A stretch of 64,000 nucleotides of DNA from Ditylenchus dipsaci (Eukaryota; Nematoda; Chromadorea; Rhabditida; Anguinidae). The position numbers and the translations under genes were made by a program. The stretch covers positions 372,001 through 436,000 of the forward strand of contig SADC01001296.1 of the NCBI GenBank assembly GCA_004194705.1, in the 5' to 3' direction. Positions 23,210 to 35,200 of this stretch are shown here, in pieces. How positions within the stretch are numbered: position 1 is the stretch's first letter; each line of letters opens with the position of its first letter. The notes beneath the pieces were generated by a model. It was not told where the DNA came from. It saw only the letters and a program-made list of their open reading frames with translations, and ran no database searches.

Positions 23210-23700
23210 GACGATTTTAGCTATCGGTTTTCAAAAATTTAAAAACTTTTTTACTCTAAAAAAGCAAAACCTCGAAAAATCGACACCCTATTTATGAAAT
23301 AAGGCGTCTGTTTATCGAGGTTTCGCGTTTTTAGAGTAAAAAGTTTTTGATTTTCGAAAACGATCGCCGAAATCGGCATCCTTGCAATATTTGCGACCAG
23401 ACCTTTAAAACTGAATTGTCAAAAAAATTAGAAATAGGTCTAACAGGTCTGATAAGTTCATGTGCTCTTAAATGCTTACCCCTCGTTCAAAATCGTGTTA
23501 TTGGCATTGTGTTTTAACTCACTTTTTGTAAACCACTCTCAGATAAGTAACCACCCAAATTGTAGGCAGTGAGATAAGCTGCAAATTACGACGTAAATGG
23601 CCTCAGATCAATGCTAAAAAAGTGGTCAAAAACACAATGCCAAAAACACAATTTTAAATTAGGGGGGGGGGGTGCCTGTTTATTAGAAGAAATACGGTAT
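23210..23700. repeat. Hairpin repeat plus ACCGTAT-type MITE in block B
   Basis: 23210-23420 is the sister of the 9811-10060 hairpin. From about 23478 to 23698 is an insertion absent from block A, ending GTTTATTAGAAGAAATACGG before TA. Its left border is the word CTTA, matching a mariner/pogo TA target. It has no coding content. Confidence 0.65.
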
Positions 23701-23741
23701 GTTTAATTCAAACTTGTTGTTTAGCTAACAAATAAACCAAT

Positions 23742-23798
23742 CTTTGCATTCGTCGTTGGTGATTGAACAGTAAGCAGGAAGAGGTGCAAGGTCGACAT
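23742..23798 (-). pseudogene. Cysteine-rich peptide gene relic (block B)
   Basis: It has the same exon 1-exon 3 fusion as at 10150-10207, starting at ATG 23798 (MSTLHL) and running straight into the exon 3 tail. No module is encoded. Confidence 0.78.
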
Positions 23799-24023
23799 TT
23801 TTAGAATGGTTTGTAAAACTAAATGAAAAGACTACTGATTTGCTGCTTTTATATGAGTTCAGCAGACTTCTAATTTTTGAATTTGCCTTTTTGCTGCGGG
23901 AATTTCTCGGAAATACCGAGAGACAAAGAAAAGGGCGACAAATTATGCAGCAAAATTACGACTTTTTAAATTTCGACACGCCCTATTTTTTTCTGGCTTC
24001 ATTTTTGTTAAATATTCTTTAAA

Positions 24024-24284
24024 TACATTTTTGGCGCTATTAGCGAATACCCCCCCCCCAAATCTGACCTTTTAAAAATCGCTGTGGCTACCCATTGGAA
24101 CAATAAGTTTAGGCTCAGCCCTTAGGCTCGGGGTGGACTAGCGTCCGGAAGTTGTGACTAATAAATAATTTATGCGCTTTTTCTAGGTCTGGGAGTGATA
24201 TTAGGGCACTCTTTAGTTAAGTTTTAAAAAGAAAAATTTGGGCAGGAGTGTTATTCGCTACTAGGGCCATTTTTTTTACTCGCT
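24024..24284. repeat. Poly-C-ended insertion (GGCGCTATTAGCGAATACCCCC)
   Basis: The stretch from TTTGGCGCTATTAGCGAATAC to GTTATTCGCTACTAGGGCC has inverted ends and is missing from the corresponding place in block A near 10830. It is related to the terminal arrays of the 3949-4915 element. Confidence 0.6.
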
Positions 24285-24686
24285 ACTAGATAGTGTTTAG
24301 TTGTCAATGGCGGTAAACACAATTTTCAAACAGCCTTTTGATCAAATTTGTGACAAAGAGGAACAATATTGATTCGCTAGTTTTAAATATAATTTCAAAC
24401 TTTTCTAGGCAAAATTCTAAAGTATCTGTATGTAATCTGTCTGTTTCAATAGTTAGCAATTTTCTTCAAAAAGCTCATTTTATTCGTTTTTCTAACATTT
24501 CAATTTTTTCTTATACTTTCCAATTTTCAAGTTCAGCACACAATTGATGCTTATCCCACACATTCCTTGGTAATCACATTGCAATATGCAGGGAATTTGC
24601 AGGGAGGGTAGCAGCCCAGAGAGTTTACTTCATAGCTTGCCAGTCTGTATCCCTGGTTTGGGTGGTCTTAAATGCTTATATTAAAG

Positions 24687-25050
24687 TCAATCTTGTTGCT
24701 TAACTATCAAAAACCAACTTTTGCATTGGCCGTTGACACAGTAAGGCAAATCTTCAGGGCAGCGCAGTGAGTTGCGACATCTAATTACGGGGTCAGCAGC
24801 AACCAGTAATTGCCGGAAAGATCGAGGAACTAAACTATCAATAAATTGGACGAAATTAATTACTAATATAAAGCTTACGGATGCAAAATCCTCCTCGACA
24901 CACGTGTCTCTCGTCTACACAATCATCAGTATCATCGCAGGGTTGTCGAGCATTGGCTACAAGATAAATAAATAATTTTGAGATAAAAAATAATCACTAA
25001 CCCACGACCACAAACACAACGGTAAGCAAGAGGATGTGGAAGGTCGACAT
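24687..25050 (-). CDS. Small secreted two-module cysteine-rich peptide (copy B)
   Basis: Exons 25050-25002, 24956-24879 and 24829-24687 join in phase 1. The signal segment starts MSTFHILLLTVVF. Module 1 in exon 2 is C-x5-C-x6-C-x4-C, nearly identical to copy A. Exon 3 has the SFRQLLVAA linker and module 2, ending CVNGQC. The usual TGA is lost here (AGT TGG in place of GGT TGA) and the frame runs 9 more residues to TGA 24689-24687. Most differences from copy A in exon 3 are conservative. A TATAAAA box lies at 25105-25099. The gene is within the 23.2-25.35 kb block, which duplicates 9.8-12.1 kb. Confidence 0.82.
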
Positions 25051-25098
25051 TTTTAGAATGGTTTGTAAAACTGGATAAAATGACTACTGATTGGCTGC

Positions 25099-25105
25099 TT
25101 TTATA
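25099..25105 (-). promoter_or_regulatory. TATA box of peptide gene copy B
   Basis: TATAAAAGCAGCCAATC lies 49 bp upstream of the ATG, at the same distance as in copy A. Confidence 0.65.
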
Positions 25106-25387
25106 TGTTCGTTTAGCGGACCTTTAATATGTCTGTTCGTTTTTTCACTGCGAGAATTTCTCGGAAATTTTTTTTGACAAAGAACAGGACGAGTGGAATT
25201 AATTTTAAACATTTTTCATCGGTCTTTCTTCAAAGCAAACAGATGAGTTACGGAAAATTCGGCTGCCAGTGTTTTAGAATAATCTTAATATTTGCTAGTC
25301 TTCAACAATATTATTTGCAAAATCTAGACTAGTCAATTAAAGTCGAGTCTCTCAAACTCTGAAATCCTAGTCGAAAAATCGAGGGCG

Positions 25388-25799
25388 GGAATTATTATGG
25401 CTTGTTCACGTTGTTCGAGGTAGAGTTCGAGTTAGAGTTCGGATAAGAGGTGTTCATGTAACCAAAAAACCCGAACTCTAACTCGAACTCTAACTCTAGG
25501 GTGTTCATGTACATCGAGTTAGAGTTCGAGGTCGAGCTTGAAAATTTTCATGTATATAGCTTAGATAGCTCACAATCTCACCCCAAAGCCGTCTAAAGCC
25601 ACTAAAAGTTAGTTTTTGGGGGTTTACTAAAAGAAAATTCAAGTTATGTGTATGAACACCTTCAAATCCAACCTCGAACTCTAACTCTAACTGGAGGTAC
25701 GTGAACACCCTCGAGTTAGAGTTAGAGTTCGGATCAGAGGTGTTCACGTAACCAAAAACCGAACTCTAACTCTAACTCGAACAACGTGAACAAGCCATT
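25388..25799. mobile_element. Non-autonomous element with GAACTCTAACTC arrays
   Basis: Inverted ends TGGCTTGTTCACGTTGTTCGAG and complement enclose arrays of six-base GAGTTA/GAACTC units. Parts of the arrays are open on the minus strand only because the repeat lacks stops. It is a relative of the 8041-8494 element. Confidence 0.75.
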
Positions 25800-25831
25800 A
25801 GAGAGTGGGGGGGGTTGATTTTTAGAGCATA

Positions 25832-26200
25832 CCGTATTTCCTCTAATAAGGCGGCCCTCAGGAGGGAGGTTGAAAAATAAGGCGGCCTGCTCTAATAAGG
25901 CGGCCCTAAAAATTTTATTCATATTTAAAATTGTTTTAATGCGCCGAATCCTAATTTTTATACTTTTTGATTGGAATTGGTCACATCCTAGTCTATGATT
26001 GTTTATTATTCATTGTTATGATTGTTGTTATTACCTCCTAGTTCAAAATTTGTCGTTAGAGGATTTAAATAAATCTTGATGAAAGCATGTTTGAAATATA
26101 AGGCGGCCTGCTCCAATAAGGTGGCCCGCTCTAATAAGGCGGCCCTCAGGAGGGAGGTTGAAAAATAAGGCGGCCGGCCGCCTTATTAGAGGAAATACGG
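25832..26200. mobile_element. TA-flanked MITE, AATAAGGCGGCC family
   Basis: Ends CCGTATTTCCTCTAATAAGG and complement are flanked by TA. CTAATAAGGCGGCC words recur six times, and CTCAGGAGGGAGGTTG occurs twice. It lies just downstream of the WDR6 stop codon. Confidence 0.8.
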
Positions 26201-26290
26201 TATACGGCATATAAAATAACTTGTATATAATTTTGTATCTTTTATTTTTTGATTGCATTGTATTTCACAATTTTTATATCATTTCAATTG

Positions 26291-29200
26291 TTATTGATTT
26301 TTTATTTCTATTGACTCTAATCCACTACCAGCCACAAGACACAATATTTCGTTTTCGCTTGCATTATTTACTGTTTCAGGCCAACACAAAAAAGAAGATG
26401 GGTCAGCAAGATTGAGCAGCAGTATTGTTTTTTGAGTCAGCTAAACAAATTTACACAAATTAAAATTTAGTGGTTTTGAAAAAATACCTTTCTTTTTGTG
26501 AGACAATACTCCATAATACTGATTTGACAATCCAGTCCAATACTTAATACTTCACATGTTGAGGCAAATGGTATAATCTTAACATCTGAAAAAATAAAAA
26601 TAATTAATTAGCCATATAATTAAAATAAAGACATTTTTACAGAACCCGAAAAATTCGTTCCCCGATTATATCCGACACCTTTTATAAGCTCAAATTTTAA
26701 GATGTATGCCAATCTTCTTTGTCGAAAAAATTGTCCGAAAATTAGAGACAGAAAAAGGCCTTCGGGCGGGATTTCGGGACGGGATTTTCGGCCGAAAAAA
26801 ATTCGGGATCGGGATCGGGATTTTGGAAAATAAAGTTCGGGATCCCGTCGGGATCCCGAAAAAATTTCGGGATTTTAAAAATAACGTAAACTCAGAAAAA
26901 AATTCGCATCTTTGTGCTAAATTTTTCTAATTTTTAATTATTTTTAACGACTCAAATGGTTTGCTACTGATAGTTTACTTCATTTTAATAATAATTCACC
27001 TATGAATAATACGATCTAATATTTTTTAGTGATTTTTCTGATCATAATTATTTTAGATCATCATTTATCGCTTCATTTTTTTACATGCTATTCGATTAAC
27101 ATATTATTACTTGAAAACATTTAGTTGTTATTTAAAAATAATTTTTTTAACCACAGTGGATCAGTTGATAGCTTGTTAGGAACTACAGATCCAGGGATAT
27201 ATTTGGGCAGCGAGAGACAGCGCAATTTCAGATTGCGCCATATTCAAATTGCGCCACTGCAAATTGCGCCTTTATTTGGTGTAATCACAAATAGGCAAAT
27301 GCATTTTGCAGACTAATTTGAACAAAATCTGTTCTAATTCGGTATTAGGGGTGACTTTAGGAAGAGTAGAGAAAGTTTGGTGTGCATAGCCACTCAAGCA
27401 AAGTGTACTCCTCAGTTATTTGCTTTGGTCCCCCAAGCTTATTTTTTCGAAATATTTTTTCACAAAATAGACGCTAAATGCGTCTATTGAACTTATTTAA
27501 TGGATCTTGTGCTTTCAACATGTTTTCATTTCCTTCAATGACCAATTTCTGAAAGATGGCCAACAATTGGAATCTTTATAATGGCGCAATTTGATTTGGG
27601 CGCAATATGCAGTGGCGCAAGTTGAATATGGCGCAATTTGAAATGGCGCAATCTGAAATGGCGCTGTCTCTCGCTGCCCATATTTTTATCAAAACAATAC
27701 CATTGGAGAAATACCGAGAAATGCTCGTCCATATTATTAATGGGTGAAACTCTATATGGCTACTTTAGAAAAATTAATCAAATAAAAACAACCTGAAAAT
27801 TCTGCAAAAAATCATATAAAAGAAAAAATTATAAAATTTTTTAATTTGGATGAATTTTTTTAAGTGAAAAGGTGGAAAATTGGTGATTTTTCGAACAAAA
27901 AAGGCCGGAAATTGTCGCTCGGGATTCACCGAATTTCGGGATCGGGATCGGGATTTTTAGAAATGATCGGGCGGGATTTCGGGACGGGATTTTGGCCCGA
28001 AATCGGCTCGGGCGGGATCGGGATCCCGACGGGATCCCGTCCCGTTTCTGTCTCTACCGAAAATTACAAAGGTTAATATTTTGATTTTTTAAAAATTAAA
28101 ACTTTTGTCATAGAGACCCCAAGACCGTGCCATTATATTAAAATGGTTTAGTTTGTTTTATAATCGGAATATGGCAAGACTGAGAAAAGACAATCCTCAA
28201 AATTTGAGTTCAAAAAATGTCAAACCCAGTTGGGCACAATCTTGAGAGGGTAAAGTGTGCTAAAAATATGTTCTTTGAACATATTTTCTTGCTTATCCAA
28301 GGAAAATGGTTGAAAAATGCCTAAAAGTTAGAACCAAAAAAACCTGCAATAACCAACCTGTTACTGTTGAGGAGTGAGCATAACAGGAATCTAATACTTG
28401 AATCTCTTTGCTGTCAAAATTCACAGCAGTGATTTTGCCTGACTCTGAGCCAATAAAGCCGGTAATATCATGTTGGTTTTGATTGTATGCATTTCAAACA
28501 TATTAATAGCTAAAGCTGATAAGCCGGCGTTTTCCAACTTGACTTGATGAACTGATTTGTAGTGTGGGGTGGAGCTAGTCGAGGTCAAGGCACTATCCAC
28601 TGAGTTCAAGTCAAGTGTATAGCAATGCAGCTGGCCACAAGTGGAGATCAGAAAAACAAACTGCTTAAATAGCTCAAATGTGCTGTACATGGAATGGCAG
28701 TCGATCGAAGAGGTGAAACATTTTGACATGCTTTTACGTAAAAGGATCACCGAGTAACATCTAAACTGCTTTTTTATTTGCTAAGAAAGGTTTTTTTTCT
28801 TTCAAACGCACTAGAATCGACTCTTGATGATGTTATATACAATTTAACTTATTTTCTCTAATAGCTCACCTGAGTGAGCTATTTTCAACCTTTCATAATC
28901 AAATTTTTGAAGTCGATCTCGATATTTCCTGATGCTAAAACCTTAAAAGTTAAATTGTTAGAGCTCGTAGGAGTTAAAAAATGCAATAAACATCGGTGTA
29001 CAGTCAAACCGCGATTTAGCAACCCCCACCTCAAGTTCGTTCCCACCTAGGGTCCGACACTTTTTTTAATCGGATTTTAAACGCACTTTGTCAATCCTAT
29101 TTCCACAAGGCTTTCTATTTTGCCGATCGTTTTTTTAATTTAAAGTTTTTGCTTTTAAAATAGCAAAACCTCAATTTAAGAAAGAAATTTAACCTCGTTA

Positions 29201-32200
29201 AATCGAGGTTTTGCTATTTTAAAAGCAAAAACTTTAGGTTTTGAAAAAACGATCGGCAAAATTGGAAGCCTTGCGGTATTTGCGACCAGATTGTGGAAAT
29301 AGAACTGACAAAGTGCTTTTAAAATCCGCTTTAAAAAAGTGTCGGACCCTAGGTGGGAACCAACTTGAGGTGGGGGTCGTTAAATCGAGGTTTGACTGTA
29401 AAATATTTTCTCTGAGGTGAGATATAGGCCCTCAAACTTGAAGGGCGTGACTTAATAGATAGGGTACTAATATGATATTAGCAAAAATACGGTAACCATG
29501 GCTCTAATTTTAAAATTCAAAGACATTTCTTACCTCAAAGTTCCATCTGAGAACAGCACAAAAGAAACAGCTGGTCTTGAGAACTTTTGGCGTGTCTGAT
29601 TTTTGAAATTCTGCAGTCCTCTGCATCTTCTAACAATCTTTTTGAGAATAATTGTTTAAATGCCATCGCTGAAAGTTGAAAAAAAATTTATTACAGCTCG
29701 TACAAATAAAATGCTAACCTTCGAAATCCATCTGCCAGAAAACAAGTTCACATCTGCTTCCCACACTTACAAGCAGCCCTCTTCGATTTAACAGGTGGAT
29801 GTCGAGAATGCTTCCAAAATGGCCATCAGCAGAAAAAAGAGTCTTAAAGTCTGCACCATCTAAGCCAACAAATTTTTTAAAGACTATAAAATCAAAACAC
29901 TAAACCTGGTTTATCACAGGTCCATTTAGAGCAAACTAATTGTCCATCCAATCCTCCGGTAATAACATACTTCTCATTGGATAAACTCGTATATTCTTTC
30001 AAAACTGCTATTTGGTCACAATGAGGTGCTTTCTTAAAATATTTTAAATTAAATAGTAATAAAATTTTACCAAAAAAACTGGTAGCAAAATTTAAAAAAC
30101 AGTCAAGCTTTTAAAATTTAGTTAAAACTTAGGTATGGTTTTGCTAGAAAATCAATAAAAATTCGTATGTAAATCCAATGATTAAAAAAAAGTTTTGAAT
30201 TGGCGGGGGACCACCAGACCACTATGAGCATGGTCCTTTAAGAAGAAAGGCATTCTGACTGTGACCCAGGCCTGTGCACGGCCCACTTTTTCGCGGCCCG
30301 GCCCGGACATTTTTTTTTGGGCCCGGCCCAGCCCGGCCCGGAACCTAATTTTTTTTCGGGCCCGGCCCGGCCCGGGCCGGCCGGGCTGGCCCGTAGTATA
30401 ATCAACTGTCAGTGCAATTTCTAACATATTCAAAAATCAAGCAAAAAATAGAGTGGGAGACTTTATTATTCAACATCACTCGAAACGCAATATTTTTTCT
30501 ATTATTTATTTTCTAACACAAATAGAGAAATATTGATTATGTAAAAAGTTTCTCTACTCTTTTTCATCAATTGACTCATCGCTGTACCTAATTTTATTCC
30601 TTAAAATACTCAGTTTCCAAGTCAGGAGTGAAATATCTCGGGATTCAGTCCACTTTTTGCAAAGCAGTTTTTTGCAAACAAAAATAGACAAATTGTATCT
30701 TCAGAATTACCTAAACGAAAAAAACCTAAACAAGCTTAATAGTAATCAGTTCAACCCTGTACGATAAATTCTATTTTTAGCCTCACTTTTTTTTGTCTTG
30801 AGCGGAATTTGAAATTTCACAGCAAGTTGTAAGCTTTGAGGTCAGTTCCATAAGCAAATTGACCATGCTAAACACGAATCCGATGTCAAAAATCTAGGTT
30901 TCTACAGCGAAATTTAAGTTTTACGTAAAAATCGTTTTCGAAGTTTTTTGAGAGTCTTGTTAAACACTAAGAAAGCCTGTTTTCTGCCATGTTTTACTTT
31001 ATTTTTTTGCACAAGAATGTTCCATTTTAATTGCTCTGTCTTTTGCGCTATAGTAGAGCCGTAAGGATTTTTGGAATCGCGAAAATTTTGACTTTTTATT
31101 CAAAAAAATACGTTTACAAAAAGTGGCGAAAATCATTCTTTTTGCTGGTAGTACAATATTTCAGAATTATTTTTGGCAGTGTGATATACCGTTAGAAAGC
31201 TCTAATTCTGGGCTTATAAAAACAATACAAAAATTTATAGAAATCATAAGAAAAATGAAAATTAACGATAGCTTAAAAACGCGAAAAACAAGGTTTTAAA
31301 AATGGGCATTTTCTCATATTCTTAGTGCGAATTTTGAAAAACTAATAACACAGGCGTGCTCAGCGTTAAACTCTGCATCGAAATAAACCAATGTAACAAC
31401 CGGTATTTTACGTGTTAAGTGCTAGCTGCGATCACTGATGAGTGATTCAAATGATTGTAAGTAAATCTGAAGATAAAACTTGTTTATTTTTGTTTGCAAA
31501 AAGCTGCTTTGAGATATTTTACTTTTAGCCACGTTACTTTTAGTTGTTACCGCGATTGTTACTACGGCCCAGGAACTTTTTTGACTTGTTTCGAATTTTT
31601 ATTTCTAAAAATTTCACACTATTACATAGCCCTGGATTTGAGCTTTCTAACAAGCCATTAATTGATTCAATGCGCTTTCAAAAAGTTTCAAAAACAAGTC
31701 TTTGTATGAACAGAACTTTCTTCAAACTTTTAAAATTCCAGTAAGTCAGTCAACAAATTGTTGAAAACCGAAATCCGTGACTACATTTTGATACAAGACT
31801 TAAAATTTTTTTTTTAAAGTTGGATTTGATAAGGTATATTTAAGATTAATAAATTCCGGGCCGGCCCGGCCGTCGATTTTCGAGCCCGGCCCGGCCCGTA
31901 AGCAATTTTGAAAGTTGGGCCCGGCCCGGCCGGGCCTTAAAAATCACGGCCGGGCCGGGCCGGCCCGGGCCGGGCCGGCCCGTGCACAGGCCTGCTGTGA
32001 CCTAGGAAAACTACCATGTCATTTGTTTGGATTTTCTTGTAAAGAATGCTCAGGTTACTGATAAATCTGGCACCCCATCACTAAGACGCACAATTTTTTT
32101 TTTAGAATTTCCCCTAAGCCACGGTCAGGGTGCTTCCCTTGTAAGGTTCAGTAAGGCTTACATAAAAGTGTTGGATGTCAAATAAATGTAGCTGAACACA

Positions 32201-35200
32201 TGTGATAGATCCTCTAGATAGAAAATCGAATTGGAATTCTTTGCTTAATTGCCATTGATGATTGCCTCCACCACATTTGTAATTGCAAAGACTAAGCTGT
32301 GTTTCCAAATCAATCAAGTGAAACTGGTCCTGCATGATATAAAAGATCATTTTTCAAACAAAAAAAAAGATATAAAATCTTACAGATACAAACCCAGCTA
32401 CATAGCTTTTGTGGCCAACAAACACAAATTTACAAGGCCATTCCAACAAATGGATAGAAGAAGTCAGCTCTAGTGAATTATTACCAAACTTCCACTGTTT
32501 CCAACAGCCATCTCTACCAATAGTCCAAATAATGTTGGATGTGGGCTCTAAGCACATGTCGGTCACTGATTCACCTTCATGTTCTCTTTGGATGTTCTTT
32601 AAGGACTAAATAAAAAAATGAAAATAAATTTATGTTCATGATTTAAAAACTTTTTTACCCAGCTTTCTGTATTTTCACTCTTTTCGACCACCAATATAAG
32701 TCCTGTGCGAGTGCCCAACACCAAATGCTTCTCTAGCATCAAGGCACAAAATATTGATGTTTTTATTTTTAAGTCAAACTTGGCTACCACATCATAACTG
32801 TGTTCTTCGTCTATTTTATAAAGCATCTAAACCAAAAAATGTTATTATTAATTTGTACTAATTACATAATCGCCAACCGATGTTCCATCAATAAGAACTA
32901 CCAACAAACAGTCCCTAATCCAAACTGTTGATAGCGGTACAGAATTCAGGGGTATTGCTTTGGAGACCAATGTCTTAGTGGAGACCAAGTAAAGGTAGTC
33001 AGTTGATGTGAGGGACACATATTTGGAGTCAGGGGAGGCTACAAGACTGCTAAGTCGCAAGCTAGAGTCATTCAAAAGGCAGTTAGATACACGTTTGACT
33101 GCATCAAAATGATAGAGGGATTTGGACTCGTCACTAAGAAGTAGGCGTGTGGAGGTATATTGCAGAAAGAAAGTACTTTTCGAGGCCAGTCTTTTAAATT
33201 TGGCTTTAGGGTAGCAAGTTGGTGTTGTAATTTGATGGATGTAAGTTGACCACACATGCTTCCAACAATCTGAAATACATATATTCAAGAAATTTTTAAA
33301 AGGCAGTTAATACATCCCCTTTTTAAATGATTTAAAAAATTACCAAAAAATCGTGGACCACGAGTAAACTTCTAATTGAACCAGCTCCATATAACCGAAT
33401 CTTGTAGAAGAGATAAAGTTCTTTTTTGTGATCATTTCTCCACCTCCAGATACACACTGTTTCGTCGTCTCCAGCAGTGAAAATTGTATTTGAGTTTATA
33501 TTCAGTTCAATGGCTTGGGGTCTAGCTTCATGGCCATATACTTCTACTACTTGGTTTAAGGACAAAGTATCCCATATCCGCAGACTTCTATCATCTCCAG
33601 TCGAATATAGATAATTGTCTACTAGTTTAAGGTTAAAAACCATTCCCTAAAGTAATACAGTCAAGTCTCGATATAGTGACACTCCGACATAGTGACACCC
33701 CCGTTATAGTGACATGTCAGCTAGTTTGGTTTTGGCTAAAAGAAAATGACCACAGTCAAGTCTCTATATAGCGACACTATCGATACACTGACACCTAGCG
33801 CCGGTCCCGAGGGGTGTCGCTATATCGAGACTTGACTGTATCCAAAATAAAACAAAGTAATTGCATCTACGCGAAAATATTTGAAATTTGTAAAAAATAT
33901 CAGTTTTGTTTATTTTAATGTTCTCAAAGCTTTGTACTTATACAGTCGAGTCTCGACATAACGGCACCCCTTCAAGTTGGTTTCCGCTTAGGATCCACAC
34001 ATTATTTTTAATGATTTCTAAAGTATTTTCTCACTTGGCTTTCGGTCAGACTAATCCGAAAAATATCACCCTTTTTTAAAACTAGGCACCGTTACATCCA
34101 GAACCAGAAACGATTGCTGAAATCGAAATTCTTCGGGAATGGCAATAGCCAATTGGCATGAGCAGTTTAATAGAGGCTATCATCAAAAATTTCTCACATT
34201 ATGACCATTGAAAGATTCGACGACAGTAAAACCATGTTGGGCAGGTTTAAATAAATGGATAGGCCCAAATATGGTTCCCACATAAACTTCTAGAGAGATC
34301 CAACTAGTGCCTGAGATAAGGCCAGATAGTCTTAAACAGCAAATGTACAGTTTTAATTGATTTAGTGAAATATAAGCACTTACATGACTGCACTGTGTGA
34401 AAACGCTACTACCTGGGTCTTTTCTAACTGCATTTTCCCTTCTTTGTCTAATATTTTCATCAAGCAAAGGCGATTGCAAGCGAACAGAATAGCTAGCTAA
34501 AATTCATTTAAGTAGTGTAAAAATTGTTTTTAGTGTATTTTTTTTTTTCAGCCAATCACAAGGCTCAAACATAAAAGCCGGTTAATACCTCTTTTTTAAC
34601 TCTAGTTGTTATATTTTTTCAAAATCACCGCCTGCTTTCTTTCTCCTTCCACAAGACGAAAAAATCATCTTGATATTCAAAAAGCCATGGACACGAGTTC
34701 TGGACTGTCCACCGCCCATTCAAAAATTTTCGCGTAATCATTGAACTTCAGTACGGTCTTTTCAACTTAGTTTCTAGCAAAACAAGGCCTAGAATGTAAT
34801 TCTAAGCCTGGTTTTGTTAGAAATCAAATGAAAAATTGGTACAGAAGCTCAATGATTAGGCGAAAATTTTGAATTGGCTGGGGACAACCGTTGTCGGAGA
34901 CAGCAATGGCCCTTTAAGGTGTAAGTATTTAATTAATAATATGTATCGGAACCTTTTTTAATGAAAAAATTTCATAATTCTAAAAAATTTGAAAAAATTT
35001 CAAAAATCAACAACTTTATAAATAATTAAATTGTACTTGTTTAGATTCTAGCAGTTTCGCAGTAATGATCAGTCAGAAAATTGAAACCGTTGACTTGTAC
35101 TTGTAATTCTGTTGTACAAATACAGCTCTTTTTCGCCAGAACAGCACAAAATAGAGCAAGCTAAAATTGAAGCTACCGTATATCTTCTATTAAAAGCCCA

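Noticed and set aside
25505..25922. Asn/Ser- and Glu/Leu-rich open frames
   Set aside because: They are products of the six-base GAACTC array and the AAGGCGGCC MITE.
30182..30433. Open frame with Gly-Arg-Ala repeats
   Set aside because: It translates the GGCCCGGCCC subterminal array of the hAT element.
34322..34384. Possible extra intron inside WDR6 exon 3 (GTAAGT...TTAAG)
   Set aside because: The exon is open throughout and its total length gives the right phase with the next exon; removing the segment is possible but not needed.
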